From NCBI RefSeq assembly GCF_030272615.1, contig NC_081405.1:309783374-309847373 (forward strand): 64,000 nt of DNA. Direction: 5' to 3'. The notes beneath the pieces are model-generated. The model was not told the DNA's origin, made no database searches, and saw only the letters and a list, made by a program, of their open reading frames with translations. The translations under genes were made by a program, and so were the position numbers. Within the stretch, counting starts at the first letter, position 1. Each line of letters starts with the position of its first letter. This document shows, piece by piece, positions 23,493 through 34,947 of the stretch. The stretch comes from Cryptomeria japonica. Lineage: Eukaryota; Streptophyta; Pinopsida; Cupressales; Cupressaceae.

Positions 23493-24661
23493 TGTTGGAA
23501 TTTTTTATGTTTATGTTGTGATTGTCATTGATGGACACACACTTGTATTGAGATCCCCTTTATATGTATGAGCTAGAGCTCAACCGGTATTTGTTCCAAC
23601 CAGTATGTTGTATTCTAGTCTTTAGACTAATGATTTTGTAGAATGTGTTTCCTGGTATGAAGTGGCATAACGACCCCAAGTGGTTTATAGATCTCAACTG
23701 GTACAAGGGAGAAAAGTAGTATAGCACATTCTTACCAGTCTTCATTTTTGCCAAACTGGCAACTGGTATTTTGTATGAACTAGTAATACTTTGTGATGAG
23801 TTACCAACAGGCATTTTGTGATGAGTTACCAACCCGCCGATTGATTGATGGTGCTGACATACTGACGATGCTTTTTGTGTCGTGTTACTGAGTATTTCTA
23901 GATTCATTGAACCTAGGAAATTGTAATGTAATCCTATTGGACCGACATGAAATTAGATTCCTTTAAAAGGACATCATGTCTAGGGTTTTTGAGTTGTTGT
24001 AACTATTGCTGAAAAGGTTTATGTTGTGGCTAGGGTTTAAGGTGGTAGTTGAGTTGTTGTAAGAGTGATCTTATCTGAGAAGATCGATTTGTAAATAGAA
24101 AGAGATAAAGAAGACTAAAGTAATGCTGGAATGCATTAGCAGTGAGCTATACTAGATCTAACCAAGCAGTCTGTGCTATAAGATAGATCAAACACTTGTT
24201 GATTACTCACATCTTTGACAAGTCTGTAGCCCTTAACTGGGTAGGCCTCAAAGCCTTTGTAAAAATCCTCTAACAAGGTGGTTCACTTCTGTGAATCTAA
24301 AATCCTCCAATAAGGTAGTCTTTAATCAAACTTATCTCCTAACAGAGATTGAGATTCTTAACAGGATCTATTCTGGTGAAGAACATTGTTAGACCTTAAC
24401 TGGTCTGGTTTCTATTCTGCAGATAGTGACTTGTGAGTTCCATCTCACTGTGGTTTTTCCCAGTTGGGTTTCCACATCAAATATATTGTGTTATGGTTGT
24501 ATCGCTTTTGTGGGCGAATGCTTTATTCGCATTTTGCTATGCATGTGTGATAACTGGTCTGTCTGTTAGACTGTTTTACCAGTTTATATTCAGACCGTGT
24601 AAGTGTTTAAGTATAGAGATTTTTGGCATACTAATTCACCGCCCCCTCTTAGTATTCATCA
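23493..24661 (+). repeat. 3' LTR of E1
   Basis: Starts TGTTGG directly after the PPT and ends ATTCATCA. It aligns along its full length with 16741-17908, with substitutions every few dozen bases and few gaps. Confidence 0.93.
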
Positions 24662-25044
24662 CATGCATGCCTTGTCATCTCCAAATCTAACTAGACCACC
24701 ATCAAATTCTTGCAAAGACAGAAACTTCCCTTTATCTCTAGTTATATGATGTAAACAACCACTATCAATTACCCATTCATCATTGTCTTCAATTTTAGCA
24801 ATATGTGCCTTCTCTTTATGTACATTCTCTTCCAATACCAGATCATATTCTTTGATAGCCAGGAATACCCATTCCTTCCCATTATCGAATCCACTAGCAA
24901 AATCTTCTTTCGGTTGATCATTAGAATCAATAATGCCTTCCTCATCTGCTATGTAGAATGATTTGTCTCTATTTTTATTGTATTTATACTTGTTTTGATA
25001 TCTAGGGTTAGGCTTAAATGATCTTCTAACTCTTTCCTCAAATC
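24662..25044 (-). pseudogene. E2 zinc knuckle-protease junction and copia protease
   Basis: On the minus strand, after the gag knuckle, a linker leads to DEWVIDSGCLHHIT, the copia protease active site (D-S-G at 24758-24766). It runs on to VRFGDDKAC, where E1 cuts the protein. Continuation is at 16740 and lower. The Asp-Ser-Gly triad is intact. Confidence 0.88.
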
Positions 25045-25989
25045 TTAAATTTCTTTCAAGACATTTAGATGCAAAATGACCAATCTTATTACATGCAAAA
25101 CATTTAAAAGGTTCTTTTCCCTCATACTTACTTCGTATCGGTCCTTTGGGTACTCTTCTAGAAAATAGTCCTTCAAGTTGCTCAAACTCACCATCTTCTC
25201 TCTAAATATCTTCCAATTCCTTTGGATAAAATATTTCCAGTCTTGCTTACTAGTTATAGATGTAGATGCATGAAAAGCAGGTTTAGACTCTACAGCTCTA
25301 GAAGGTCCAAATTCTTCAAGCTCAAAAGCAGATAGTTCCCCAACAAAGGTATCTCTGTTGATAGATGTATTAGCCATTGTTCTCAACTCATTAATAGTAG
25401 TATCCTTCATTTTGTAAACCGGTGGTGGGTCTCGCAGGACTTTAGAAACAATTTCATCTTTGCTCAAAGTTCCACCACAATATTGAATTCCCTTAACAAT
25501 CTCATTTACCCTTTTCATGAATGCAATAATCCTTTCCTCTTCTTCCATCTTCAATTTTTTATATCTCACCTAGTAACCATCAATTTTAGCAATCTTCACT
25601 ATAGGCTTACCTTCATAAGAGTCTCCAACTTATCCCATATAGCCTTTCTAGATGATTTGTCAGTTAATCTCATTATTTGTTGATCAAAAAGTGCACACAA
25701 GAGGGATTCTCTTGCTCTACGATCATTCTCAAGCTCCTTGTCCAGGTTTTTTGGAGGAGTATTGTCAAATCCTGGATTATAGGTTGTGACACCATTCTGT
25801 GTGATCTCTCAAATCTCTTTGCCAAGACATCTCAGATGAGTCTCCATTTGAATCTTCCATATTGTGTAATTTGTTCCATCAAGCCTCTAAAATATCCCTT
25901 CAAAAGATACCTCCAAAAGACCTGGATGAACTTGAACCGTGACTCACCATAGGATCTTCCTCAAGTGGTAAATCTTTTTGTAGAGAGGA
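25045..25989 (-). pseudogene. E2 gag (copia type) with zinc knuckle
   Basis: Towards lower coordinates: SSRKAIWDKLETL, YKKLKMEEEERIIAFMKRVN, ILRDPPPVYKMKDTTINELR-like capsid text in the UBN2 style, and then a CCHC knuckle CFACNKIGHFASKC near 25070-25120. The longest open part is 25045-25569, but its last third is out of frame with the knuckle. Stops near 25575 and 25610 separate the N-terminal piece. It would form the virus-like particle. Confidence 0.88.
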
Positions 25990-26006
25990 CCACAACTCTA
26001 ATACCA
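25990..26006 (-). promoter_or_regulatory. primer-binding site of E2
   Basis: The minus strand reads TGGTATTAGAGTTGTGG after a 2-bp spacer from the LTR. It differs by transitions from TGGTATCAGAGC, as expected from C-to-T decay. Confidence 0.85.
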
Positions 26007-26008
26007 AT

Positions 26009-27234
26009 TGTTAGACAATTCAAATAACTGGAAGACAAGTGAGAGGGGAGGGGGGGTGAGTCAATTGTCACAGATTACCAGAACCATTAGCAATTTCAAC
26101 TTTAATACCAGAACCCAAAACATTAATACTGGAATAGAAGATAAACCAACTAAGCATAAAAAATAATTATAGAATAAATACCATCCACATGACACCAATA
26201 TTTGTACGTGGAAAACCCGATAAAGGGAGAAATCATGGTGGGAAGCCTACCCACAGTCAAATAATACTTCTGCAGTAAGTATGTGAAACACAATTGAGGG
26301 GCCTGCACTTGTAGGAAGACCAACAACCTAGAGTACACTGCTCATCACAAAAGGAGCCTCACTGACTACATAGAAATCCATACTACAATCCGAAGAAGTG
26401 TTGAGCTGCAAAAGACAACATCTTCTATGTCTGAGTACAATTTCGGTTAATCTCAATACTAGAGGACTAAATCCTCTTACATAAACCCAACTCGATCTCT
26501 AATGATTGACCAACTACTCTACCTGAATGATATTATATTATTTGAACATTACATTCCTTGACCATGACCTCTAACATTAACCATGATGAGCTACAATGAG
26601 ATCTTACATCTATTTATACAAAACCCATGATCATAAGCAATCAAGGTGACCACCAGAAAATAAACTAATTACTTAATTACAAACCATGTCAGTTTTATAC
26701 CAAATGAATAATATCAACAAATAAGACATCCGGAAAATACATTAATAGGTCCTATCCACACATTGTATTAAAGTCGGTCCATAACCTAGATCAACCGTGA
26801 CCACTTGTATAGTTCCACACGTCACAACAATGATCTCCATCTACCAAGTCTCGAACATGATCACCAATAGCATCTCGAAACTCCACCAAAAGCTACACCA
26901 ACACCACTTATGCAATTAATCAAAGATCTCCACCAAAAGCTCTGCTGGTGAAACCCTCACCAGAACCAGAAACCAATCTTCTAAATAAGAAGGATAGCAT
27001 CCAATCACTAGACCAAAACCAACTGACCAAATATGAGTATAAGTATCATGAACAAGCCAATTCCATCACCAGACTATACCGGAGCCTACTGGATCATGCT
27101 GGATCCAAGTTAACCAAAAACCACTTAACCTACCAGGACCAGAAGGGTGTCGATAAAGAGTCCAAATAGCTAGTGTTGGCATCAATGACAAAAGATCAAT
27201 GCAACACATAATCAATTCCACCAAATGGCCAACA
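26009..27234 (-). repeat. 5' LTR of E2
   Basis: Starts TGTTAGAC beside the PBS and ends CAACA at the ATAAT duplication (27235-27239). Partner of 12288-13508. Confidence 0.92.
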
Positions 27235-27261
27235 ATAATTTTCAATATAAAGCATGTAAGA

Positions 27262-27275
27262 GGTCGCGTTCACCA
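27262..27275 (-). promoter_or_regulatory. primer-binding site of E3
   Basis: The minus strand reads TGGTGAACGCGACC, 3 bp from the LTR. E4 has TGGTGAACCCGACG in the same place (34931-34944), so it is conserved in the family. I cannot name the tRNA from memory. Confidence 0.7.
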
Positions 27276-27278
27276 AAA

Positions 27279-28433
27279 TGTAATATGGTGAAAAATGATG
27301 AGGGGAGATCAAGTGGAAAGCTTTAAAATCCCCTCAAAAGAGGAATGAAATTTTCACAAAGGATTGCCTTCAATTTTTCACACATTACATTCAAAAGAGG
27401 GGTTGAATTCACTAGATCCAATCCCTAATGGTAAGATATTGAATACTAAATGAATTGCAGTAAATTTGGAAAGTATTAAGATAGAGATATGGGATGAAGT
27501 TGTGGACCTTTAGTTAGCACTAGAATGTCAAGATGAAGCTTCTCTGCAAATATGAGAAAAAGTTGTAGGGACTATGCATAAGTTATGCACAATCCTCCAA
27601 AAAATCCACACTCACAAAAGAGTTTTTCCATCTCTAAAAATGAAGCCTAAACTTGCAATAACAATTTCACACCTACAACAGACACCCAAAAAAGAGGGGG
27701 AATTTTCGTTGGGATTGGGGGTTTCGCTTCGGGTCAAACCCCATTTTGGAATTAACTAAGTGGTTGTAAAATGTTGCAAGTAAATGGAAGGAAATGTCTG
27801 AAGTAAAATCCACCTCAAGAAGGGGATGTAATTGAAATGTTGATACCTTTGTAGATGAATTTTCTTGAATGGATATATGAAATAGGATGTCTTTAGTGTT
27901 GATAGAAATCTCCTCTTCAATGGTTGAATCCTTTTCTTGAATGCAACACCTAGCCTTGAAAGGAGACTTGAAATGCTCAACACTTGAATGGATGTTTGAA
28001 TCTTTGATGCTTGATGATATTGTTGTCTTCTAATTTATCCTTGTAATCCACCTTATGCAAATAGGAGGGGAAGTTCTCCTTGTATACTTGCCAATTAGGG
28101 GTATTTAGGTAATTTTCCATCTTAGGCCAACATAAGAACTTTTCTCGCTTAAAAATTGATAAGCCCAATGCAAGAGGGAATCAAAGGGGGGATCAAATAG
28201 GGCAAAGACAAGGGTGCCACACCCCTATCCTAGGGGGATAGGGGCACCACTCTCCTATCCTTCCTTGATTTAGGACATGCAGTACCAAAAAGGTAGTGCA
28301 AAATGATCAAAATGCAAGTTTTTGATGTCATCAGCATGTTTCAAGTCTCCGATAAGGCTTAGGGATCCATTCACTAATGTAAAGAGATAACTATAGTTGA
28401 AAATTGCAAGGGTCCCAATTTTATGATGTTGCA
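27279..28433 (-). repeat. 5' LTR of E3
   Basis: Starts TGTAATATGG and ends GATGTTGCA; partner of 9149-10359. It holds a hairpin motif at 27569-27595. Two bases after its end, E4 begins. Confidence 0.9.
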
Positions 28434-28435
28434 GG
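28431..28435. repeat. target-site duplication of E4, left copy (GCAGG)
   Basis: GCAGG comprises the last three bases of E3 (GCA) plus the first two of its own duplication (GG). The second copy is 36273-36277. Confidence 0.9.
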
Positions 28436-29572
28436 TGTAAAGCAGAAAAATCGAACCCTAGTTGTTCTCCCCTCCCCAACTCCGAGGAGAGAGAAGGGAG
28501 GGTCACTAGGGTTGATGGTTTTCACTTGGGAAAGACTTTACATTCAAAAGAGGGGTTGAAACCCACAAGATCCAATCCCACGCAATGCAAGATTGGATTC
28601 TAAATGAGTTTCAAGGGTTAAGACATCAAGGATACCCTCTTTTGTAAAGAAATGTAGATAGAAAGATTGAACTAGGAATGCATGAAAAGTGAGAAAGATT
28701 CACTTATAAACAGAGATAGGAATATGATATGAAGCTGTGGACCTGGAATTAGTAGTAAAATGTCGAGACGGTGTTGTTCTGCAAATTTGAGCGAAAGTTG
28801 ACAGGACGATGGCACCCGACGTGCACACGGTCCTCTGAAAAATCCGCGAAATGAAGGGGGATCTGTTCGTCTCTGCACAAGGATTCCAGATCTTCAATTA
28901 CAGCCGCGTACCTGCAACCTAGACACAGAAAAGAGAGGATGATTGGGGGGTTAGGGATGAGGGGTTTTCCTTTAGGTGAAACCCCAATTTTGGAATTAAC
29001 CAAGAAATGAGGATGCTGTAAATGTTTGTAATGTAAACAAGTACTGATACCTTGTTGTAAGAATGTTTGTATTCTTACATGCGAAGGTGTAATGTATGTA
29101 GCATGTAATGTGTTGTAAGTGATCTCCTCTTCAATGGTTGAATCCTTGTCTTGAATGCAACACTTAGCCTTGAATGGAGACTTAGAATGCTCAATTGCTT
29201 GAAGGAATGCTTCCTCTCCCTCTTTCTAGGAGAGGAAAAGTAGTTTATATACTTGTCAATTAGGGCTAATAGACTGATTTTCCCGACCTTAGGCCGACCA
29301 GGAAACAATATTTTCCGCTTTGCAAACTTAAAGACCCGAAGCCCCAAAAGAGATAGGGCCCAAAATAGGGGCAAGGACCAGGGCACTGGGCGCCATGGTC
29401 CCACCTCCAGGGACAGTAGGGTGCAAGGAGGATCAGGCCAGGGTGCTGAAAAATGCAGTTTTTGATGTCATGAACAAGTTTTGGGGTCTCCATTTAGGTT
29501 TTGTGTTGCGTCGCCATCGTGAAGACCCAAATGCAGTCAAAATTGCAAGTGTCAAAATTTTAGGATGCTACA
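28436..29572 (-). repeat. 3' LTR of E4
   Basis: Near-identical to the other E4 LTR, but shorter: it has a single 31-bp GC-rich unit (near 29376-29405) and lacks a block of about 55 bp around tttgaatgtttgaatatcgc present in the 5' LTR. Hairpin motif at 28804-28833. Confidence 0.93.
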
Positions 29573-29590
29573 TTTAGCCCCCACTTTAGC
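29573..29590 (-). promoter_or_regulatory. polypurine tract of E4
   Basis: Same tract as in E3: TAAAGTGGGGGCTAAA on the minus strand, touching the LTR. Confidence 0.85.
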
Positions 29591-30318
29591 GGGAGTATAA
29601 GCGTACGCCAATACTTCTGGTAAAGTACAAGGAAACAACATTGAAAAACTTTCACCACGTCAAGGAGGCAAGATACACCAAGCCCCCAGTGGACTAAGGA
29701 TCTTACGACTTCAATTGACAAAGTAAAAGGGAAGATCACGAGGGAGAACCATGACTATCAGTAGTAAGGTTCCCTCACTATGAGTCATGCAAGAAAGATA
29801 TCAAAAATTTTCAAGGCAAAGCTAAATTTGTCAAGAAAATTTCAAGTATCTTGAAAAGATATGAATGGGATGTATGCCCCCCTACGTTAAAGCGATCGCA
29901 CACGCCTTACTGGGGGTGATTTCTTTAAGGTAGTGATACATATAAGAACTGAGAAAGGAAAGGAGCACGTTATCACAAGGATTTAGCCCCCAAGTGTGAG
30001 ATAAGCCCAAGGATAATAGACACAAAACACAAAGCACAAGGTGACTTCGCTTTCCTCGGGGTCAGTATGCTGTATGATAATTCATGTATATCATATGTAT
30101 GTATGCATAATTGTTCTTCATTCCCCAATCAAGGAAGGTCACCTAGAAGAAGGGAACACATGTGTCTTTTGAGTCAACATGAGAGAGACCAAAAGAGATC
30201 TCAATGCTTTGCATCATCCTCAAGTAGACAACACTAAGGACAACAAATAGAAGAATGAGAATAACACATAGAAGAAGTAACAAAAGAGAGGAGGAGAGAA
30301 TCTTCTATGCTAACGAAA
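29591..30318 (-). other. E4 non-coding 3' region between gag-protease and PPT
   Basis: About 730 bp with no pol-like coding in any frame. This is where an autonomous element would carry reverse transcriptase and integrase; it is far too short for them. Confidence 0.7.
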
Positions 30319-33300
30319 CTAGTCTAGCACGTCATCTACCCCCCGATCTTGCTGATCAATATTTCGGGAAGGTAGGAAACACGCTAGAGGAGGAACATCA
30401 AACACAGCAGATGGAGCTATCACAAGATCCAAACAAGGGCTATGTTCATGTTCCGAGCCACGTTGTTCTTGTCTAGGAGCTAGGATAAGTGCTTTAGAAA
30501 ATTCATTAGATAAATGGTTATCAACATCAACATATTCATATTCACTATCAGAATGAATAGGAATAACATTTTCATCATGAATAACATTTTCAGCTATATC
30601 ATCATCAAGATTTATAAAAATAGGATCTTTAACTCGCACAGGATCAAGACCATCAGGCATCTTATGTTTAGGAGATTTTGGCTCAATTGTCGGCTGAGGA
30701 GAAAATGGAATAATACTAGCTGAAGGTGTTTTTGGGGATTGCAAAGTTTGAGAAGCAGCTGCCTGAGCTCTAAGACGACGCTTTCATCGGCATTCACGTG
30801 CAGAACGATTTCGTCTAGTCTTAGTAGGAAGTTGAGGAGAGTGAGGAGGAGGAATGTTCTCATTCTTATCACTTGGGTGTTTAGGTTGTGGTCTCTTAGG
30901 TTGAATAATAGGAGAAGAGGAAGGTCTCTTCTCTCCATAAGAGGAAGGAGGAGAAACTACTCCATATAAGGGAGGAATATTTGGTTTAGGAAGGAGACCA
31001 AGCCCATCATGATGAGGAGGTATAGGTCTACTTTTAGGAAGTTTATTAGATATAGGCATAGTTACATCCATAGGGATGGGTTGGGAATCTTCTTGAGGAA
31101 AGACATTAGTTTTATCTCTCAAAGGAAGAACTTCCTTCTCAAGAAAGATAGGAATGTCAAGTTTGGGTGTTCTAGGTTCACTTAGAGATAGGATCATATC
31201 TTTTTTCCACTTTTGATAAGATTTGAAAAGATGATCACTTCGCGGAGGAAGAGATTGGAATTGTTTAGGCCAAAAGTAATCAATAGGAACGCTAGAAGTT
31301 CTTTCAGCTGGTTTAAAGAGACTATGATTGACAGTAACAACTTCACCATTATGGGGAAATTTCAAACACTTGTGAATAGGAGAAGCAATAGCTTTCATGG
31401 AAGATAGCCAAGGATAGCCTAGCTTCACACGAAATTGTTCGGATGATGGAATAATAGAAAAGTCCACATCAAGGGATTTGTTATGGACCTCAATAGGTAA
31501 TGTAATAGAACCAATTGCAGGAGAAGAAAATGCATCAAATAGTTTCACAACCACATTTGTTTTGTCATAGATCACTTGATTCAATTGCAAAGTAAAAAGA
31601 AATTCTTTAGTAATGACATTAACCATACAAGAAGGATCAATAAGCACTCCACGACAAGGTGTATTCTTGACTTTTGCAACTATATATAAAGGACCATCAG
31701 GTGCCCTGATAGTTTCACTAGAATCAAATGTGATGGAAAGTTCTTTAGGGATTTTCTGCTGCTCTACAAAGTTAATCACATTCAGAGTCATAGACACAAG
31801 ATCATCAGGTGAGACAGAGGAATCATTAGTATCAATCGCATTAGAGGTATGAGAAGGTAATGGATCAGTAAAAGTCTGAAGATTTTGGTTAGGAGGAGCT
31901 ACAGATGTGTTGCCTTTATCATTCACACCAGAAACAAAGATAGTATTATTATCAATCAGATCTTGAATTTTACCCTTTAAAGCAAAACATTTTTCAGTAT
32001 CATGCCCAGGATGATGATGAAATTGACAAAAAGATTTGTTATCAAAATAGGGTGAGTTAATCTTTGCAGGATCTATTTGCCTTATAGGAGGAAGAGTAAG
32101 CACATTTTGTTCCAATAACTTATTCATAATAGTATGCAATGATTCATTCAAAGGAGTAAACTTTCTTTCTTTCTTGAAAAACTTAGAAATAGGAGGCACA
32201 CCTGATGCCGCATTCACATTGTTGTTGATGATGTTTTCATTGAATTTAATTGACTCTCTGTTCGGTTTAAACTTCCCAAATGGTTGTTGACTACTATCAC
32301 CCTTATCACTCGGAGCCATAGGATTTGCTTGTTCCATTTGACTCACAGTCAGTTGATAATTGTGAAGAGTTGCGCACAACCGTTGGAAAGAAGTAAACTC
32401 AGAAAACATAAGTTTTTCTCTAATGTCTTTTTGTAAATTAGAAATAAAGATTCTTTGAATGTCATTGTCAGGTACTGGGAAGGAAATTTGAGCATACAAA
32501 TGCTTATATCTACCAATGAAATCAGTCACTTTTTCTTTAACACCTTGTTTACAATGCATTAAATCAATCAAAGTAACTTTAGGACTTATATTGTTTTGAA
32601 ATTGTTGAATAAAAACATTCGCAAGTTGTTCGAAAGAAGAAATAGAATAGGAAGGCAATGAGCAATACCATTGTAGGGCTTTATCTCTTAATGTTCTAGT
32701 AAACAATTTTGCAAGCAACCTTTGGTCATAAGCAAAATCGGTACATATTGTTTGAAATGTCTTAACATGTGTTAGAGGATCACCCTTACCATTATAAAGC
32801 TCCAAATGTGGAATTTCAACATGTTTAGGGGGGATAGCTCGAACAATGTCAAGAGAAAGTGGGCTCGCAACATCAAATGTGGGCACACTAAACTTAGATT
32901 GATTCATAGTGGCAATTTGTTGCTGTAAAGAAGAGACAGTTTGTGCAAGATTGTTAATGGTCGCTTCAGTCGAAGAGTTCATATTAGACGTGTTAGATTG
33001 TGATGGAGGTGTTATGTTATTGAAAGAAGGTAGAGAGTAAGGTGGTGGGACACTATGATAGTTAGTCATAGGAGATGATTGGAAAGGAGGAACACTACAA
33101 GGAGGAATTGAATGATTAAATGAATTGCCCCCTTGTGTCATGTTTATTTGTGGAGATATAATAGGAACACTCATTGAAGGAATGAATGAAGAAGTTGGAT
33201 TGAATGAAGGCAGAGGGTTGATTGAAGAAGAAGGATTGCCCCCATGACTGGTGATCATAGGAGGAATGTCTTGTGTTGAAGTAGTCATTATGTTTGATGT

Positions 33301-33762
33301 AAAAGTAGGTATACTAGCAATAGGAGTCGTCAAAGGAATAGAATGATTGACTTGAGTAGGAGGTTGTGTATAACCCAAAGTTTCAGCACAACTCTTCATA
33401 GGCATCACATTTGAATCCACAATGTGTGCAATACCACGCAAAATATCAATTCCATTCTTATCACTTTGAACCATACGTTTTAGACCCTCAATTAATGAAA
33501 GAGCTTCGCTATCAGGGTATTCTTGAGACATCCATTGTCGAAAATCATCAAATTGGTTATCCAATTTTGAAAGTTGTTCCACAGAAACCTCATGGAGAGC
33601 TTCTTCATCATTAAGAGGATTAGAGGAATTACCCATGTCCTCGTTAAAAATGCCATTCAAATTAGGTTCCATCTCCTTGGTAATTACACCTTGGAAAGAC
33701 TTAATTCTAAGGATTCGTCTAACGGGAATAGTGTAAGTAGGGCTTATTGTTGTAAAACTCAT
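30319..33762 (-). pseudogene. E4 gag-protease polyprotein (one stop in about 1147 codons)
   Basis: Starts at a true ATG (33760-33762, MSFTTISPTYTIPVRRILRI). Residues 1-110 are acidic; residues 110-280 are Pro/Ser/Asn-rich. The Retrotrans_gag domain is at about 310-470 (GDPLTHVKTFQTICTDFAYD, ALQWYCSLPSYSISSFEQLA). A zinc finger-like FCQFHHHPGHDTEKCF is near 590, as in Tat/Athila-type gypsy gags. A retropepsin-like part follows near 700-800, with VLIDPSCMVNVI and LGYPWLSSMKAI; the usual D-T/S-G is D-P-S, so catalysis is doubtful. A single TGA at 30784-30786 ends the 992-codon part, but the same frame stays open to 30319 with Pro-rich and acidic sequence. It would package RNA; other enzymes came from elsewhere. 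Confidence 0.9.
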
Positions 33763-34930
33763 GCACTAAAGAAAGAGAGAAGATTTTGAATTTTAGAGGT
33801 AGCAAATTTCAATAAAATCAGCCAATCTCCTAGATTTAAGCTGTTAAATACAATCAGGACAATCTCTCAAAATTTCAGAAAAAATGTCTAGGACCGTGGC
33901 GAACGGAGTGCACACGGTCCTCGCAACTTTTTTCGAAATTTTTAGGGATGAAAGTAATGATGATTTTAAAGCTAATTTGAAAAAATTGAGTGATTTTACG
34001 ATCTGTAGATAGGCCAAATTAAAGTTGCAATCTCAAAATTGAACCCTACCAAGATTGTTGAAAAATGCAAATTTTGAATTTTGAAAAAGAGAGGGAAACT
34101 GAAATTTTGAATTTTATGAATTTAGAGGGAATGCTGAAAGCAATGCAAGTTTTGAAATTTAAAAGTTGACTCGATTTCATGCAAAATTCAAATTTGAAAG
34201 TGGAAATCAAAGTTGTTGCAATTAAACACTTAATTTCAAAAGTCACAAATTGTAAAAATTTGAATAAAACACTGAAATTTCTGATGAATGCTAACACACT
34301 TTTCAGATTTAGGACTGTAAGAAACACAATTTTGACATGAATTTTAATTTCAACAATTTTTGAATGATTAGAAGCCTCAATCCAAGCAATCGCTAGACCA
34401 ACTTTAACTTTAATTTTGAAGGTGTTAAAATTGATAAAATCAGCCAAAATTTCTGGATTTTAGCAGAAAAATACAGTAAGATCTAGCTCCCGAAATTTCG
34501 GAAGAAATGTCGGGGACGATGGCGCTCGGGGTGCACACGGTCCTCGCAACTTTTTTCCAAATTTTCAAGGATGAAAGATATCGTGATTTTATTCCGGAAT
34601 CCAAAATTACAGCCGATTTGGAGGTGTTTTGATCAGTCAAATTATCAGTCAAAGGTTGAATCAAGAAGGTTTTAAAAATTAGGGTTTTGACACTTAACCA
34701 CTTAATTTTCAGAATTAAAGCACAAATATGAATTGATAATTTGCAATAGAAGGGCAGATCTGAAACAAGCATTAACAATTAAACATTTCACAAGTTTAAT
34801 TACTAAAAAGAAAATTTTAGGATTTTTATGCAATCAACCTCTAAAATTTGCAAAAGATCAAACATGGAAATGTAATTAAGGAAGCAAATTTTTCAGATCT
34901 AACCATGAATAATCAGAATGAGGATGTTCA
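33763..34930 (-). other. E4 untranslated leader with two hairpin motifs
   Basis: Non-coding, A/T-rich. The blocks around 33830-33950 and 34440-34570 are imperfect repeats of each other: each has a gaccgtggcg/gacgatggcg half, a shared gtgcacacggtcctcgcaac and a T-run. Motif copies lie at 33891-33920 and 34514-34543. Confidence 0.75.
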
Positions 34931-34944
34931 CGTCGGGTTCACCA
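34931..34944 (-). promoter_or_regulatory. primer-binding site of E4
   Basis: The minus strand reads TGGTGAACCCGACG, 3 bp from the LTR; the same site occurs in E3. Confidence 0.75.
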
Positions 34945-34947
34945 AAA

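Larger units (their letters stand above)
16741..24661 (+). mobile_element. E1: non-autonomous Sirevirus-like LTR element carrying an unknown ORF instead of pol
   Basis: LTRs lie at 16741-17908 and 23493-24661. A perfect tRNA-Met-type PBS is at 17911-17923 and a run of polypurine tracts precedes the 3' LTR. Between them are a gag lacking its usual capsid part (17959-19236) and a long degenerate frame (19685-23125) with no resemblance to protease, integrase, reverse transcriptase or RNase H. E1 sits inside E2 in the opposite orientation. It must have relied on enzymes of a relative, perhaps of the E2 group. Confidence 0.9.
12288..27234 (-). mobile_element. E2: Sirevirus/copia element with gag-protease-integrase-RT-RNase H, split by E1
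   Basis: LTRs at 12288-13508 and 26009-27234 start TGTTAG and end CA, flanked by perfect ATAAT. The minus strand order is LTR, PBS, gag, protease, integrase, reverse transcriptase, RNase H, several polypurine tracts, LTR. That is the copia order, and multiple PPTs are a Sirevirus hallmark. E1 interrupts it at 16741-24661 between protease and integrase. Stops and frameshifts occur in every domain, so it is dead. Confidence 0.93.
9149..28433 (-). mobile_element. E3: non-autonomous gypsy-type LTR element, host of E2
   Basis: E3 has LTRs at 9149-10359 and 27279-28433, both starting TGTAATATGG and ending GATGYTRCA. PPT (10360-10377) and PBS (27262-27275) give minus orientation. Without the inserted E2 the internal region is only about 2 kb: a leader and a gag N-terminal stub joined directly to the PPT region. 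No protease or polymerase is present, so E3 needed helper proteins. The LTRs and gag stub are clearly related to those of E4. The GGTTA duplication closes the insertion into LINE-E. Confidence 0.9.
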
